Positions 44,453-53,848 of a stretch of DNA of 64,000 nt are shown here, in pieces. The position numbers and the translations under genes are program-made. The notes under the pieces are model-generated. The model ran no database searches, was not told the DNA's origin, and saw only the letters and a program-made list of their open reading frames with translations. Where the stretch lies: the NCBI GenBank assembly GCA_964564625.1, contig CAZMBE010000003.1:73410-137409 (forward strand). The letters are read 5' to 3'. The DNA comes from UBA2185 sp964564625. GTDB taxonomy: Bacteria > Desulfobacterota > Syntrophia > Syntrophales > UBA2185. Position 1 is the stretch's first letter, and each line of letters begins with the position of its first letter.

Positions 44453-45419
44453 AAAGCCAGCAGTGCACCTTGTGCCCGGGAGTTTTCTCTTTCAGTAACG
44501 GCTTTTCCTCACGACAGATTTTCATGACATGCGGACACCGGTCCTGAAAGCTGCATCCTGCAGGAAGTTTATACAGGGGGGGAACAGTTCCGGGAATTAC
44601 CTTCAGGTATTCATTCTGTTCGGCCGATGCAGTAATCTTTGGAATTGATTCCATGAGTCCCACCGTATAAGGATGGAGGGGTGAAGAGAAGAGGTTTCCT
44701 GCGGAACTGTATTCGACAATTCCGCCTGTATACATGACCGCCACATATTGAGCCGCCTCTGCGATCACACCCAGGTCATGGGTGATAAGTAGTATGGACG
44801 TTCCAATATCTTCTTTTAAACTTTTCATAAGGTCTATGATCTGGGCCTGGATGGTTACATCCAGGGCGGTGGTTGGCTCGTCGGCCAGCATGAGTCTGGG
44901 TTTACAGCTGATGGCCATGGCGATCATCGCCCTTTGGCGCATGCCGCCGCTCAGCTGGTGCGGATAATTTCTGACAACAGTCTCCGCAGAGGGCATACCC
45001 ACGAGGCGCAATGTTTCAATCGCGATGTTCATGGCTTCTGATGTGTCAAACCCCTGATGCAATTCGATCGCTTCCGCAATCTGTTCACCTATGCGGAGAA
45101 CCGGGTTCAAGGAGGTCATGGGTTCCTGAAAAATCATCGATATATCCTTGCCCCGAACCTTCCGCATTGCTGCTTCGTCCAGGCGAAGAAGGTCAGTACC
45201 ATCAAAAAAAATATTTCCGGCTACGATTCTACCTGGCGGGCTTGGCACCAGGCGCATGATTGAAAGGGCAAGGACCGTTTTGCCGCAACCGGATTCACCG
45301 ACAATACCAAGCGTATCACCCTCATTGACGAATAGTTCTACGTCATCGACTGCTTTTATGACACCGTACTCTGCCTCGAAATGGGTACTGAGGTTCTTGA
45401 TTTCCAGAATTTTTCCCAT
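44445..45419 (-). CDS. oppD: Peptide/nickel ABC transporter ATPase, OppD/DppD-type
   Basis: A 324-residue ABC ATPase, the usual partner of OppF. It has Walker A GIVGESGCGKTVLALSIMR (about 37-55), signature QLSGGMRQRAMIAMAI, Walker B LMLADEPTTALDVTIQAQI, and the C-terminal LHPYTVGLMESIPK followed by AGCSFQDRCPHVMKIC. The pair powers import of peptides or related solutes. It lies 12 bp downstream of pepA on the same strand, a sensible pairing of peptide uptake with an aminopeptidase, but no cognate permeases are here. Confidence 0.9.
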   Translation of the reverse strand: MGKILEIKNLSTHFEAEYGVIKAVDDVELFVNEGDTLGIVGESGCGKTVLALSIMRLVPSPPGRIVAGNIFFDGTDLLRLDEAAMRKVRGKDISMIFQEPMTSLNPVLRIGEQIAEAIELHQGFDTSEAMNIAIETLRLVGMPSAETVVRNYPHQLSGGMRQRAMIAMAISCKPRLMLADEPTTALDVTIQAQIIDLMKSLKEDIGTSILLITHDLGVIAEAAQYVAVMYTGGIVEYSSAGNLFSSPLHPYTVGLMESIPKITASAEQNEYLKVIPGTVPPLYKLPAGCSFQDRCPHVMKICREEKPLLKEKTPGHKVHCWLYG

Positions 45420-45431
45420 AGGATGCCAGTG

Positions 45432-46949
45432 CTAATTATTTTTCTGCCAGTCTTTAAGAAATTGAACCAGCAGGCGGACCCCTACACCGGTTGCACCTTT
45501 TGGGATATATGACCTGTCTTTTGCAAGCCATGCGGGGCCTGCAATATCCAGATGGATCCAGGGTGTTTTACCTATAAACTTACTCAGAAACGCGGCAGCC
45601 GTAATCGCCCCCCCGGGCCTCCCACCGGTATTTTTGAAATCCGCCACATCACTCTTTATCAACTCATGATAATCTTCCCACAGGGGCAATTCCCATACGC
45701 GTTCACCTGTTTTTTCCGCCGCATTTCTTAGTTTATTTTTCAGCCCATCATCTGTTCCGAGCATTCCTATTACAAGATCGCCGAGGGCAATGATACATGC
45801 TCCGGTCAATGTTGCCAGATCAATAATAACGGCAGGCTTGAATCGTTCCGCATACGCAAGCGCATCGGCTAAAATCAAACGACCCTCCGCGTCTGTACTG
45901 ATAATCTCGATTGTTTTGCCCGATAATGATTTTAAAATATCACCGGGTTTATACGCCCGCCCACCAGGCAGATTCTCCGTTGCCGGTATGAGCCCTACAA
46001 TATTGACCGGGAGCCTTAGATCAGCAGCTGCCATAATAGCGCCCATTACAGCCGCCCCGCCTGCCATGTCGGTTTTCATTTCATCCATTTTCTCCGCCGG
46101 CTTTATGGATATACCCCCGCTGTCGAACGTCAATCCTTTCCCGACAAGAACAACCGGGGGATCTGCCTTTGCGCCCCCGCTGTACTCCAGGACGATGAAA
46201 CGGGCGGGCTCTGCACTTCCTTTCGCCACACCCAGCAGCGCATTCATACCGATTTTTTTCAACTTCCTCTCGTCGAGGACACGTAATTTCACATTCTTTC
46301 TTGGCGAGATCTTCCGTGCTTCCCCGGCCATGGCTGTAGGTGTCATCTCGTTTGCCGGAGCAGATACCATATCCCTGGCAAAAAATACGGCTTTCGTGAT
46401 GATTTCTGCGCTTTCTGCCGCAGACCGAATAGTGTTGCAGACATCCTCCCTTTCTTCAACAATGGTAAATTCCTTCGGCCCCCTTTTTTCATCCTTGTCC
46501 ACAGTTTTATAATTCGTATATTGATAAAGTCCGAGTACTGCTCCCTCCACAACGGCCTGTACCATATAGTCGATTGATTCTTTACTCCCTATGAAATCCA
46601 GTGATGTTGAAAACTCCTTCAATTTCAAAGATCGAACATGCCTTGCCGCAGTCGCAAAGACACTTCTCACTTTTTCCATGGTGAAGTCCGTTTTTTTTCC
46701 GAAACCGGCGAGCACTATCCTTTTCGCAGGAATAAGACCCCTTGTATACAGTACAGATACCTGGTTCAGTTTGCCCTCGAAGTCTCCTGTAGAGATAATC
46801 TCCCTCATCATACCGCCGGTTTCTTCATCGAGCAGTTTCGCCGCTTCTTGAAGTTCCTTCCCCTCTTCAAAGCAGGGCACTACTATCGCCGCAGACTTGA
46901 ACTCCGTAATGTTGCCTTTTCTGACAAGAACCCTCATTATCCCCCCCAT
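45432..46949 (-). CDS. pepA: Leucyl aminopeptidase, PepA family
   Basis: A 505-residue M17 aminopeptidase that removes N-terminal residues from peptides. The catalytic C-terminal domain shows VGKGLTFDSGGISIKPAEKM with the metal Lys/Asp, DMAGGAAVMGA, and the signature ISTDAEGRLILADALAYA (Asp/Glu ligands; most homologues have NTDAEGRL, here Ser). The N-terminal macro-like domain (1-160) is complete. The start may be ATG 46949 or ATG 46937; the latter has a G-run immediately upstream that could act as a ribosome site. It precedes oppD-oppF on the same strand. Confidence 0.94.
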   Translation of the reverse strand: MGGIMRVLVRKGNITEFKSAAIVVPCFEEGKELQEAAKLLDEETGGMMREIISTGDFEGKLNQVSVLYTRGLIPAKRIVLAGFGKKTDFTMEKVRSVFATAARHVRSLKLKEFSTSLDFIGSKESIDYMVQAVVEGAVLGLYQYTNYKTVDKDEKRGPKEFTIVEEREDVCNTIRSAAESAEIITKAVFFARDMVSAPANEMTPTAMAGEARKISPRKNVKLRVLDERKLKKIGMNALLGVAKGSAEPARFIVLEYSGGAKADPPVVLVGKGLTFDSGGISIKPAEKMDEMKTDMAGGAAVMGAIMAAADLRLPVNIVGLIPATENLPGGRAYKPGDILKSLSGKTIEIISTDAEGRLILADALAYAERFKPAVIIDLATLTGACIIALGDLVIGMLGTDDGLKNKLRNAAEKTGERVWELPLWEDYHELIKSDVADFKNTGGRPGGAITAAAFLSKFIGKTPWIHLDIAGPAWLAKDRSYIPKGATGVGVRLLVQFLKDWQKNN

Positions 46950-46988
46950 ATCAAAATCATATGATGCTATAATCTTTTATGTGATAAA

Positions 46989-48404
46989 TCAACACGGTTC
47001 ACCGCACGTTGCCATTCCTTGAGAAAATCCTTTGCCCTCCCGCTTTGCAGTTTTGTGTTTTCCTTGTATCCGGGAAACAATTGCCCTTGCGGCAATGACA
47101 CCACTTGTCGAAGCCTGTAATAAGCCCCTTGTTATTCCAGCTCCGTCTCCTATAGCGTAGAGGTTCTTCACCTTTGTTTCCATTTCCTGTGAGACTTCTA
47201 TGCGGTTCGAATAAAATTTCACTTCTACCCCATAAAGAAGAGTGTGCCGTGAAAAAACCCCGGGGGCAAGTTTATCCAGGGCCTGAAGCATTTCAATAAT
47301 GCTTTGGAGATGGCGATACGGGAATACAAAACTAAGATCTCCCGGCGTTGCTTTTCTAAGTGTCGGTCTTGTAAGGCAGTGATCGATGCGGTCTCTCGTC
47401 GATCTTCGTCCTGCCAGCAAATCCCCCAACCTCTGAATGATTGCACCGCCTCCCAGGAGGTTAGCAAGCCTGGCAATATAGCGGCCGTAGGCAATGGGAT
47501 CGCGGAAAGGCTCTGTAAATGTATTGCTCACAAGAATGGCAAAATTACTGTTATCACTTTTACGTTTGGCGTAGCTGTGACCATTCACTGTCGTTATGCC
47601 GTCATTTTCTTCAATAACCACTTCTCCGTAAGGGTTCATACAGAAGGTGCGTACTTTATCATCAAAGGTCTTTGAATAGAAAATCAGCTTGGGCTCGTAG
47701 GTAACATCGGTTATTTTTTTAAGGATTGTGGCGGGGAGCTCTACGCGGACACCGATGTCCACAGGACTTGATTTTGTTGTCAGTCCGAGCGATTCTGCTT
47801 CGCCCTTCATCCAACTTGCCCCTACCCTGCCGGGTGCTGCGACGACATAATCACCATTCACGACCTTACCGTCCGCGAGTTTCACACCTTTGATTTGTCC
47901 GCCTTCTTCAATCAATGATTTAACCTGACAGCCGGTTTTCACTTCTGCTTTCCCGTCAAGGGCCTTTCTCATGTGGCGTAAAACTCGCTGGCAGTTTTCC
48001 GTACCTATGTGACGAATTACTGTTGGGATAAATTCGAGTCCCGCAAGACGTGCCTGGTCGGCAATTTCTTCAACTGACGTCGTTACATCACCAAAGATGC
48101 GGTCTGGCGCCCCATACTTGACAAATATCTCATCCGTGCTTTTCAGGATTTTAGTCAGGTCGTTCATGTCGAGATAATCTAAAAGATACCCGCCTACTTC
48201 CGTGGAGATATTGAGCTTGCCATCACTGTAAGCGCCGGCTCCCCCCCATCCACAGAGGACATCTCTCGCGTCATGTCTCGATCGTTTTTCCAATTCATTC
48301 CCCTGATCGTAGAGGATCACCCCGTCAACACCATTTTCTGCAAGAGTGAGCGCTGTAAATATCCCTGCCGGGCCGCAACCGACAATGATTACCCGATAGT
48401 CCAT
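46989..48404 (-). CDS. FAD-dependent dehydrogenase (COG2509 type)
   Basis: A 471-residue flavoprotein with an N-terminal FAD motif VIIVGCGPAGIFTALTLAENG, then GWGGAGAYSDGKL, a substrate domain, and the C-terminal NLYAIGDGAGITRGLLQASTSGVIAA that closes the FAD site. It is of the COG2509 uncharacterised FAD-dependent dehydrogenase type. Three further cysteines appear (VLCGWGG, GTENCQRV, CLTRPTL) and a short C-terminal tail ends TCGEPC. The frame extends to a TTG at 48413, but ATG 48404 starts immediately before the FAD motif and has GGTGA 9 nt upstream. The substrate is unknown. Confidence 0.85.
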   Translation of the reverse strand: MDYRVIIVGCGPAGIFTALTLAENGVDGVILYDQGNELEKRSRHDARDVLCGWGGAGAYSDGKLNISTEVGGYLLDYLDMNDLTKILKSTDEIFVKYGAPDRIFGDVTTSVEEIADQARLAGLEFIPTVIRHIGTENCQRVLRHMRKALDGKAEVKTGCQVKSLIEEGGQIKGVKLADGKVVNGDYVVAAPGRVGASWMKGEAESLGLTTKSSPVDIGVRVELPATILKKITDVTYEPKLIFYSKTFDDKVRTFCMNPYGEVVIEENDGITTVNGHSYAKRKSDNSNFAILVSNTFTEPFRDPIAYGRYIARLANLLGGGAIIQRLGDLLAGRRSTRDRIDHCLTRPTLRKATPGDLSFVFPYRHLQSIIEMLQALDKLAPGVFSRHTLLYGVEVKFYSNRIEVSQEMETKVKNLYAIGDGAGITRGLLQASTSGVIAARAIVSRIQGKHKTAKREGKGFSQGMATCGEPC

Positions 48405-48517
48405 GTATCTCAATCACCGCCTCTTGGTTGTAATATTGCCCTACACATTCTCATATTTTCAGCCTTAAATCAAGCTCCCCTCGAACAATGACCATGATGC
48501 CCTGAATAAACATTCTT

Positions 48518-48546
48518 TTGTACTATGCGGAAATAATGTATATAAT
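48518..48546 (+). promoter_or_regulatory. Promoter for the 2-hydroxyacid dehydrogenase
   Basis: TTGTAC (48518-48523), a 17-bp spacer and a perfect TATAAT (48541-48546), giving a leader of about 34 nt to the start codon. Confidence 0.7.
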
Positions 48547-48586
48547 GCACATAATCTAAACTATCATAAGAGAGCATTTTGCAAAG

Positions 48587-49582
48587 ATGAACCATCCGCA
48601 TATATTGATTACGGGACGACTTCCCGAAGATATCACGGCCTCCCTCGCAAAGAGCTACGCCGTGGAAGCAAATATGGAGGACAGGCCCTTGGACAGGCAG
48701 AAACTCCTCCAGCGCATACGTGAAAAAGATGGTCTCATTTCCATGATAACGGATAATGTCGACGAGGAACTCCTTAATGCAGCAATTCATTTGAAAATGA
48801 TTGCCCATTTCGGTGTTGGGTACAACAACATTGACGTGAAGGCTGCCACTCACCGCGGGATACTCGTTTCCAATACCCCCGGGGTGCTCACCGACGCGAC
48901 GGCAGAACTGGCCTTTGCGCTGATATTAGCCACTTCCAGGAGGCTCGTTGAATGCGACAGAATAACAAGAGAGGGACGCTTCCAGTACTGGGCGCCCATG
49001 CTCTTTCTGGGCCGTGAAGTGAGCGGTAAAACTCTCGGCATCATCGGTATGGGGGAAATTGGCAAGGCTGTCGCGAAAAGAGCTCGGGGGTTCGATATGC
49101 GCATCCTCTACCATAACCGCAATCGACTAGTGATATCGGAGGAAAAAACTCTCCCCGCGGAATACGTCAGTCTGAAGACTTTGCTCATGGAATCAGACAT
49201 CGTTTCTCTTCATGTCCCCCTCACAGAACAGACGAAACACTGTATCGGCAAGGATGAGCTTTCCGTGATGAAACCGACTGCGTATCTGATAAACACGTCA
49301 CGGGGACCTGTAGTCGACGAGGGTGCTCTTGTCAATGCGCTCCGGGAAAAAAAGATAAGCGGCGCCGGCTTGGATGTGTATGAACATGAACCTGACCTGA
49401 CACCAGGTTTAACGGAACTGGATAATGTGATTCTTCTCCCCCATGTGGGAAGCGGCACAGTGGAAACCCGTATGAGAATGGCCGCCATGGCAGTGAGGAA
49501 TCTCATCGCAGGACTGAGCGGTGAAGTTCCTCCCAACCTTGTGAATCCAGAGGTTCTCACGCATCGAAGGTCTCCGAAATAA
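48587..49582 (+). CDS. D-isomer-specific 2-hydroxyacid dehydrogenase
   Basis: A 331-residue NAD-dependent dehydrogenase of the glyoxylate/hydroxypyruvate reductase group. The Rossmann loop is GKTLGIIGMGEIGKAVAKRA. The catalytic Arg lies in NTSRGPVVDEGALV, Glu in VYEHEPDLTPG and His in LLPHVGSGTVETR, the usual triad. An active-site loop HFGVGYNNIDVKAA is also present. The physiological substrate (glyoxylate, hydroxypyruvate or another 2-oxoacid) cannot be chosen by eye. It has its own promoter, and a hairpin terminator lies about 90 bp after the stop. Confidence 0.9.
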   Translation: MNHPHILITGRLPEDITASLAKSYAVEANMEDRPLDRQKLLQRIREKDGLISMITDNVDEELLNAAIHLKMIAHFGVGYNNIDVKAATHRGILVSNTPGVLTDATAELAFALILATSRRLVECDRITREGRFQYWAPMLFLGREVSGKTLGIIGMGEIGKAVAKRARGFDMRILYHNRNRLVISEEKTLPAEYVSLKTLLMESDIVSLHVPLTEQTKHCIGKDELSVMKPTAYLINTSRGPVVDEGALVNALREKKISGAGLDVYEHEPDLTPGLTELDNVILLPHVGSGTVETRMRMAAMAVRNLIAGLSGEVPPNLVNPEVLTHRRSPK

Positions 49583-49669
49583 CAGAGTAAGTCTGCAGGT
49601 CTTCAGTATTCTTGCATATGGAAAGGCGGTTCATTCCCGAAAATGTTACTGCCTTGTTGAGGATTCAAG

Positions 49670-49727
49670 GGGTCGAGGATTCAAGTGAATATCGGTAAAT
49701 AAACACTTGAACCCTCGAACCTTTTTT
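49670..49727 (+). terminator. Hairpin terminator / dispersed inverted-repeat element
   Basis: An 18-bp arm (49670-49687) and its near-perfect inverse (49704-49721, 16 of 18 pairs) enclose a 16-base AT-rich loop, with T6 directly after. A partial direct copy of the arm (GAGGATTCAAG) lies just upstream at 49659. The shape fits both a terminator for the dehydrogenase gene and a small mobile or repeat element. Confidence 0.75.
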
Positions 49728-49805
49728 GCAACGAAATGGAAAAAACAAGTACGGTAAGGAGAGAAACTTTTATTCAACACATTCAATTTGAAGGGAGGGT
49801 GGAGT

Positions 49806-50099
49806 ATGCCATTGTACATTGTTCTGTGCAAATTAACCGACCAGGGAGCTCAGGATATCAAGAACGCCCCCAAACGCATTAAAGCAGCCGGGAAAATGAT
49901 TGAAAAGATGGGAGGCAAACTTACAGGATTTTACCTCACCATCGGCGATTACGACTATATCGCCATCGGCGAAGCCCCCAATGATGAGGTTGCCTGCACC
50001 TTTTTGCTCGGTTTGGGCGCCACGGGGATTCTCAGGACCACAACATTGAAGGCATTCACATTAGACGAGTTCACACAGATAGTGAAGAAGCTGCCTTAG
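49806..50099 (+). CDS. GYD-domain protein
   Basis: A 97-residue protein matching the small GYD-domain family (name-giving segment IGDYDYIAIGEAP), with MPLYIVLCKLTDQGAQDIK at the start and an LGLGATGILRTTTLKAFT segment near the end. The fold is a ferredoxin-like dimer; function is unknown. The start is ATG 49806, with a very purine-rich ribosome site (GGGAGGGTGG) upstream; the frame is open further from a TTG at 49788. A strong bidirectional terminator follows at 50184. Confidence 0.85.
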   Translation: MPLYIVLCKLTDQGAQDIKNAPKRIKAAGKMIEKMGGKLTGFYLTIGDYDYIAIGEAPNDEVACTFLLGLGATGILRTTTLKAFTLDEFTQIVKKLP

Positions 50100-50183
50100 G
50101 AACACTGGTGAAGGGCGGGAACCACGACCTCTGACATGAGGTATCATAACAGAATAACAGTAAGCCAGTGTAGAGTAGTTACC

Positions 50184-50213
50184 AAGAAGGGGCAGCCTGG
50201 GCTGCCCCTTCTT
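50184..50213. terminator. Bidirectional terminator between GYD gene and cstA
   Basis: AAGAAGGGGCAGC and GCTGCCCCTTCTT form a perfect 13-bp stem with loop CTGG. Its A/T-flanked ends let it serve both the rightward GYD gene and the leftward cstA gene. Confidence 0.85.
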
Positions 50214-50258
50214 GAAACCTCTAGTTCCTGTGGTCAAAACCGTTTCACTACACTGTGG

Positions 50259-52016
50259 TTATGCAGCAGTCTGTGCGGCTGCGGCATTCTTCTTCAATTC
50301 CTGCCATTTTCTAAACGACAGCCATATGACGCCGATGGAGAGAATGATCATCAATATGGCAAATGCTGACAGGGCGTAGTTCTGCTTGGGAAGATATTTC
50401 TCGATGAGCAGAACAAAGAGGGAATATATGGTGGTCACCATCATAAATATTGCCGGTACGACGGTGAACAACGCATTGATGCCTCTGTTCACGAGCCAGA
50501 CGGAGACGGCGATCAATGCGAGAGACGCAAGCAACTGATTCGCCGAACCGAATGCCGGCCAGATGGCCAAAAACGCATTGGTGGATGCCAGGAGATACAT
50601 AAACACCACCGCGAGGGCAGCATTGAATATGTATGTTTTCATGATCTTCGGAACTTCCTTGAACATCACCTGCCACAACTCTTCAAATAAATATCTGTTG
50701 AGCCTGACCGCCGTATCCAGGGTTGTCACCACAAAACCTTCCACGAGGAGGATCCCGAAGACCGTCCCGTACACAGGCGGTATCCCCAATCCTTTATCAA
50801 GCAAGCCCCCTGCGCCGGCGGCAAACGCCAGAATGGGGTTTGATCGTGCCCCTGCGACGGTCGGAAAAACAATATTTGTGAAATCCGAAAACGCGATACC
50901 GCATCCGACGGCAACGAGGACGCCGATGGCAAGCAAACCCTCTAAGAGCATGCCGCCGTAGGCAATTCTCTTCACATCCGATTCTTTGGCACACTGTTTT
51001 GACGTCGTCCCACCAGCAACCAGGCAGTGGAACCCTGAAATGGCACCGCAGGCAACGGTGATAAATAAAAACGGCCAGATAGGCCCTAGCTTGGCCGTCC
51101 CTGCAGCGACATTGTAAGCCGGAGCTGAAAAGGTAACACCTTTAAAGCCGGCCACGAGGGCGGAAATAAACAATACTACAACACCGGTATAGAGCAGAAA
51201 CGAATTTGTGAAATCCCGCGGCTGTAAAATAATCCAGACGGGGATCCCAGCGGCAAGCAACGTGTAGAAACAGAGGATTATCATCCACGTGTTGGGGTTT
51301 AACTGCACCGGGAACACCATGCCGATTTCAACTGATGCAAAGCACACGACGATGGCAATAACGGCGGCGAGATACACATTGATATTCCTTTTATATACCA
51401 GGTAGCCCAGAAATGGGGCACACGCGGTAATAACAATGACAGACGTGGAGGCGATACCGCCTATGACGGCCTTCGTTGCCCCCCCTACCTCTATTGTTCT
51501 TACCACCGTCTGGGAGGGATCCAGCCTCAGTACGTCCAAGGACAGCAGCGACGTCAGCGCCGTCGCCGTCAAGCCGAGAAATGCCGAGGTGACAAGCAAG
51601 AGCACGAGGATGGTGAAACTGATAAAGAGAAAAAATCCCGTGTTTCCCAAGGTTGCTTTGGCGATCTGTGCAACGGACTTGCCCTTTTCCCTTATGCTCG
51701 CAAAGAGCGCCGTCATGTCATGGACCGCGCCGATAAAGATGCTCCCCAGCACCGCCCACAGCCATACGGGGATAAATCCGAATACCATGGCGACCGTGGG
51801 GCCTATGATGGGTCCGCCGCCGGCAATACTTGCGAAATGATGACCGAACAAGACAAGCGGTTTCGTCGGCACATAGTCGACATCGTCTTTCATTGAGCAC
51901 GCTGGCGTGGGACAGGCATCATCTTCTTTAAATACCTTTGCAATATACCTCGCGTAAAAACGATACCCTAAATAGAATAAAACAGCCGCGATAATAGGAA
52001 GTAATGCTGCGTTCAT
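50259..52016 (-). CDS. cstA: CstA-family transporter (pyruvate/peptide)
   Basis: A 585-residue membrane protein with about 14-16 hydrophobic helices. Family marks are the start NAALLPIIAAVLFYLGYRFYA, the loop YVPTKPLVLFGHHFASIAGGGPIIGP, GAVHDMTALFASIREKG, FHCLVAGGTTSKQ, and the C-terminal LASTNAFLAIWPAFGSANQLLA. CstA/BtsT-type proteins import pyruvate in E. coli and have been linked to peptide use under carbon starvation. The ATG has AAGGAG 6 nt upstream. It lies alone between a terminator and a long leader with a candidate promoter (see 52017-52222). Confidence 0.93.
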   Translation of the reverse strand: MNAALLPIIAAVLFYLGYRFYARYIAKVFKEDDACPTPACSMKDDVDYVPTKPLVLFGHHFASIAGGGPIIGPTVAMVFGFIPVWLWAVLGSIFIGAVHDMTALFASIREKGKSVAQIAKATLGNTGFFLFISFTILVLLLVTSAFLGLTATALTSLLSLDVLRLDPSQTVVRTIEVGGATKAVIGGIASTSVIVITACAPFLGYLVYKRNINVYLAAVIAIVVCFASVEIGMVFPVQLNPNTWMIILCFYTLLAAGIPVWIILQPRDFTNSFLLYTGVVVLFISALVAGFKGVTFSAPAYNVAAGTAKLGPIWPFLFITVACGAISGFHCLVAGGTTSKQCAKESDVKRIAYGGMLLEGLLAIGVLVAVGCGIAFSDFTNIVFPTVAGARSNPILAFAAGAGGLLDKGLGIPPVYGTVFGILLVEGFVVTTLDTAVRLNRYLFEELWQVMFKEVPKIMKTYIFNAALAVVFMYLLASTNAFLAIWPAFGSANQLLASLALIAVSVWLVNRGINALFTVVPAIFMMVTTIYSLFVLLIEKYLPKQNYALSAFAILMIILSIGVIWLSFRKWQELKKNAAAAQTAA

Positions 52017-52222
52017 ATTGTTCTCCTTATAGTACTCATTGAACCAAACCTTATCGCTAAATTACAACTTTGCCGTGATAACTCATCACAATCATAATCG
52101 TTCGAAATATCACCTCCTCTCCTGACAGTCTTAACAGATAACTCTATGGCCTCTTTATAACCACCCTCCGTAAGATACCATAAAAAAATCATTTATAATA
52201 TACAATATTCTTTTATATTCAA
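52017..52222 (-). promoter_or_regulatory. cstA promoter and long 5' leader with GGA-rich sites
   Basis: On the minus strand TTGAAT (52222-52217), a 16-bp spacer and TATTAT (52200-52195) would start a leader of about 170 nt before cstA. The leader contains a perfect anti-Shine-Dalgarno match AGGAGGTGAT (52118-52109) with no start codon at the right distance, plus further GGA triplets, including one at the true ribosome site. In E. coli, cstA translation is repressed by CsrA binding to GGA sites; similar control here is inference. Confidence 0.45.
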
Positions 52223-52726
52223 GCGATATTTAATGACAAATGAGATCATACCCTGTTAATTCCCGAATACAAAGCATGCAGTATAGGCTGGCAGCGTGTC
52301 GAGAATAATCTTGACAGCTTTATAATTATTAACTACATAATATCATACTATAAATCGACTTCTTGTTCTCTTGATGTTCTCTCACTGTACTCAGGTTGTG
52401 AATGCCGCATCATGGCCGTTTGCACGCACTGCGGTACTTTATATTTTCTTGTGATCACGTCAAACAGCCATGCCCCGCAATGTGGTGTTTCGCATGAGAG
52501 AAACGTTGTGATGTCTTCCTTTTTAATGAAAACTTCGAAAATGCCGGGACTATAAACGCCGTAAACTCTCCATCCCCATAAAAACGGGAAAAATCTTTTC
52601 CATACACAAGAGACTGATCATTTTGGTTTGAATTTTTCAGGGAAATAGAATAACGTTCACAAGCGTGGTTGATATAATCCTGCTTTATTTCATTTGCATT
52701 GATGCAGTCATCTGCTGTCGCAATTC
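52223..52726. other. Intergenic region upstream of the K+ channel gene
   Basis: About 500 bp. A TTGACA (52311-52316) with CATAAT 19 bp later is a possible rightward promoter. A 47-codon frame (52412-52555) carries CTHCG and APQCG, reminiscent of a zinc ribbon, but lacks a ribosome site and I do not call it a gene. Confidence 0.4.
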
Positions 52727-53755
52727 ATGCACGCTATTGCGGAGGCATCTTCGGCACCTGTCAAAAAACTTAAAATAGCCTTGACGGGTTTATTTTCACT
52801 TTTCATTATCGGTACACTCGGCTTTCATAGTATCGAGGGCTGGGATTTCACTGAATCACTCTATACGACAGTTACTACCCTCTCTACTGTCGGCTACGGT
52901 GATTTTTACCCTGAATCCGAGAAGGGACGGATATTCACCATCATTCTTATTATTTTTGGGGTCGGGACCATGCTTTACACTGTCGTACTCTTCACGGAAA
53001 CCATGGTAGAGGCCCGTTTCAGATTAATATTGGGAAGGGGAAGGATGGAGAAAATGTTGAAGAAACTCAATAACCACTATATTATCTGCGGATGCGGACG
53101 GATCGGATATCTTATTTGCAAGGAGCTTACAGCGGAGAAAATCGATTTCGTCGTCATTGACAACAATCCCGAAACCATCCAAAAAATAGAAGAAGAGGGA
53201 TTCATTTATTATAAAGGCGATGCCTCTCAGGACAAGACGCTTATTGCTGCGGGCATAAAGAGAGCAAAAGGTATTGTCTGTGCGCTTCCTACGGATCCGG
53301 AAAATCTCTATGTGATCCTGACCGCAAAAGAGCTCAACCCGGATATCTATATCCTCTCCCGATCCGAAGAAATAGAATCAGAACACCGTCTTATTAGAGC
53401 GGGGGCTGATCGTGTTATGTCTCCCTATACACTGGGTGGTATTAGAATGGCTATGGCAATTACAAAGCCCGCCATGCTTGATTTTATTGAGATCACGACA
53501 AGAAGACAGAGCCTGGAATTGCGAATGGAAGAATTGGCTGTCTGTGAAGGCTCATCCTTAATAAGCAAAACGCTGGAAGAATCAGAAATTAGACAACGCT
53601 ACGGGATTATTATTGTTGCAGTTAAAAAAGAAAATGGAAAGATGATATTTAATCCTCTTGCAAACTACATAATTACAAATGGGGACAAGCTTATTGCCCT
53701 CGGTGAAAATGAAAATGTCAGTCTCTTTGCCAAGGTCTGTGCCTTAACGGGATAA
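52727..53755 (+). CDS. Two-helix K+ channel fused to a TrkA/RCK domain
   Basis: A 342-residue protein. It has two membrane helices (about 17-33 and 68-90) around a pore loop with the K+ selectivity filter TLSTVGYGDFYP. A cytosolic RCK_N Rossmann domain follows (YIICGCGRIGYLICKEL, with the VVIDNNPE acidic end), then an RCK_C domain (about 250-340). This is the MthK-like architecture, in which ligand binding to the RCK ring gates K+ flow. Two cysteines sit in the nucleotide motif (GCGR is common). The start at ATG 52727 has no strong ribosome site, but no better one is seen. Confidence 0.9.
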   Translation: MHAIAEASSAPVKKLKIALTGLFSLFIIGTLGFHSIEGWDFTESLYTTVTTLSTVGYGDFYPESEKGRIFTIILIIFGVGTMLYTVVLFTETMVEARFRLILGRGRMEKMLKKLNNHYIICGCGRIGYLICKELTAEKIDFVVIDNNPETIQKIEEEGFIYYKGDASQDKTLIAAGIKRAKGIVCALPTDPENLYVILTAKELNPDIYILSRSEEIESEHRLIRAGADRVMSPYTLGGIRMAMAITKPAMLDFIEITTRRQSLELRMEELAVCEGSSLISKTLEESEIRQRYGIIIVAVKKENGKMIFNPLANYIITNGDKLIALGENENVSLFAKVCALTG

Positions 53756-53848
53756 AGATATGATAACACCGCCTGATGCAGACATGTGTGGGTGCACATA
53801 CTTGACTCTATTCCCTCGCGATTAACATCATCATCCCCTAACAGCAAC

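Noticed and set aside
45790..46512. 240-codon plus-strand frame opposite pepA
   Set aside because: Antisense shadow of an intact M17 aminopeptidase.
52412..52555. 47-codon plus-strand frame with CTHCG and APQCG, zinc-ribbon-like
   Set aside because: No ribosome site, poor overall composition and no recognised family; could be a decayed remnant but not supportable as a gene.
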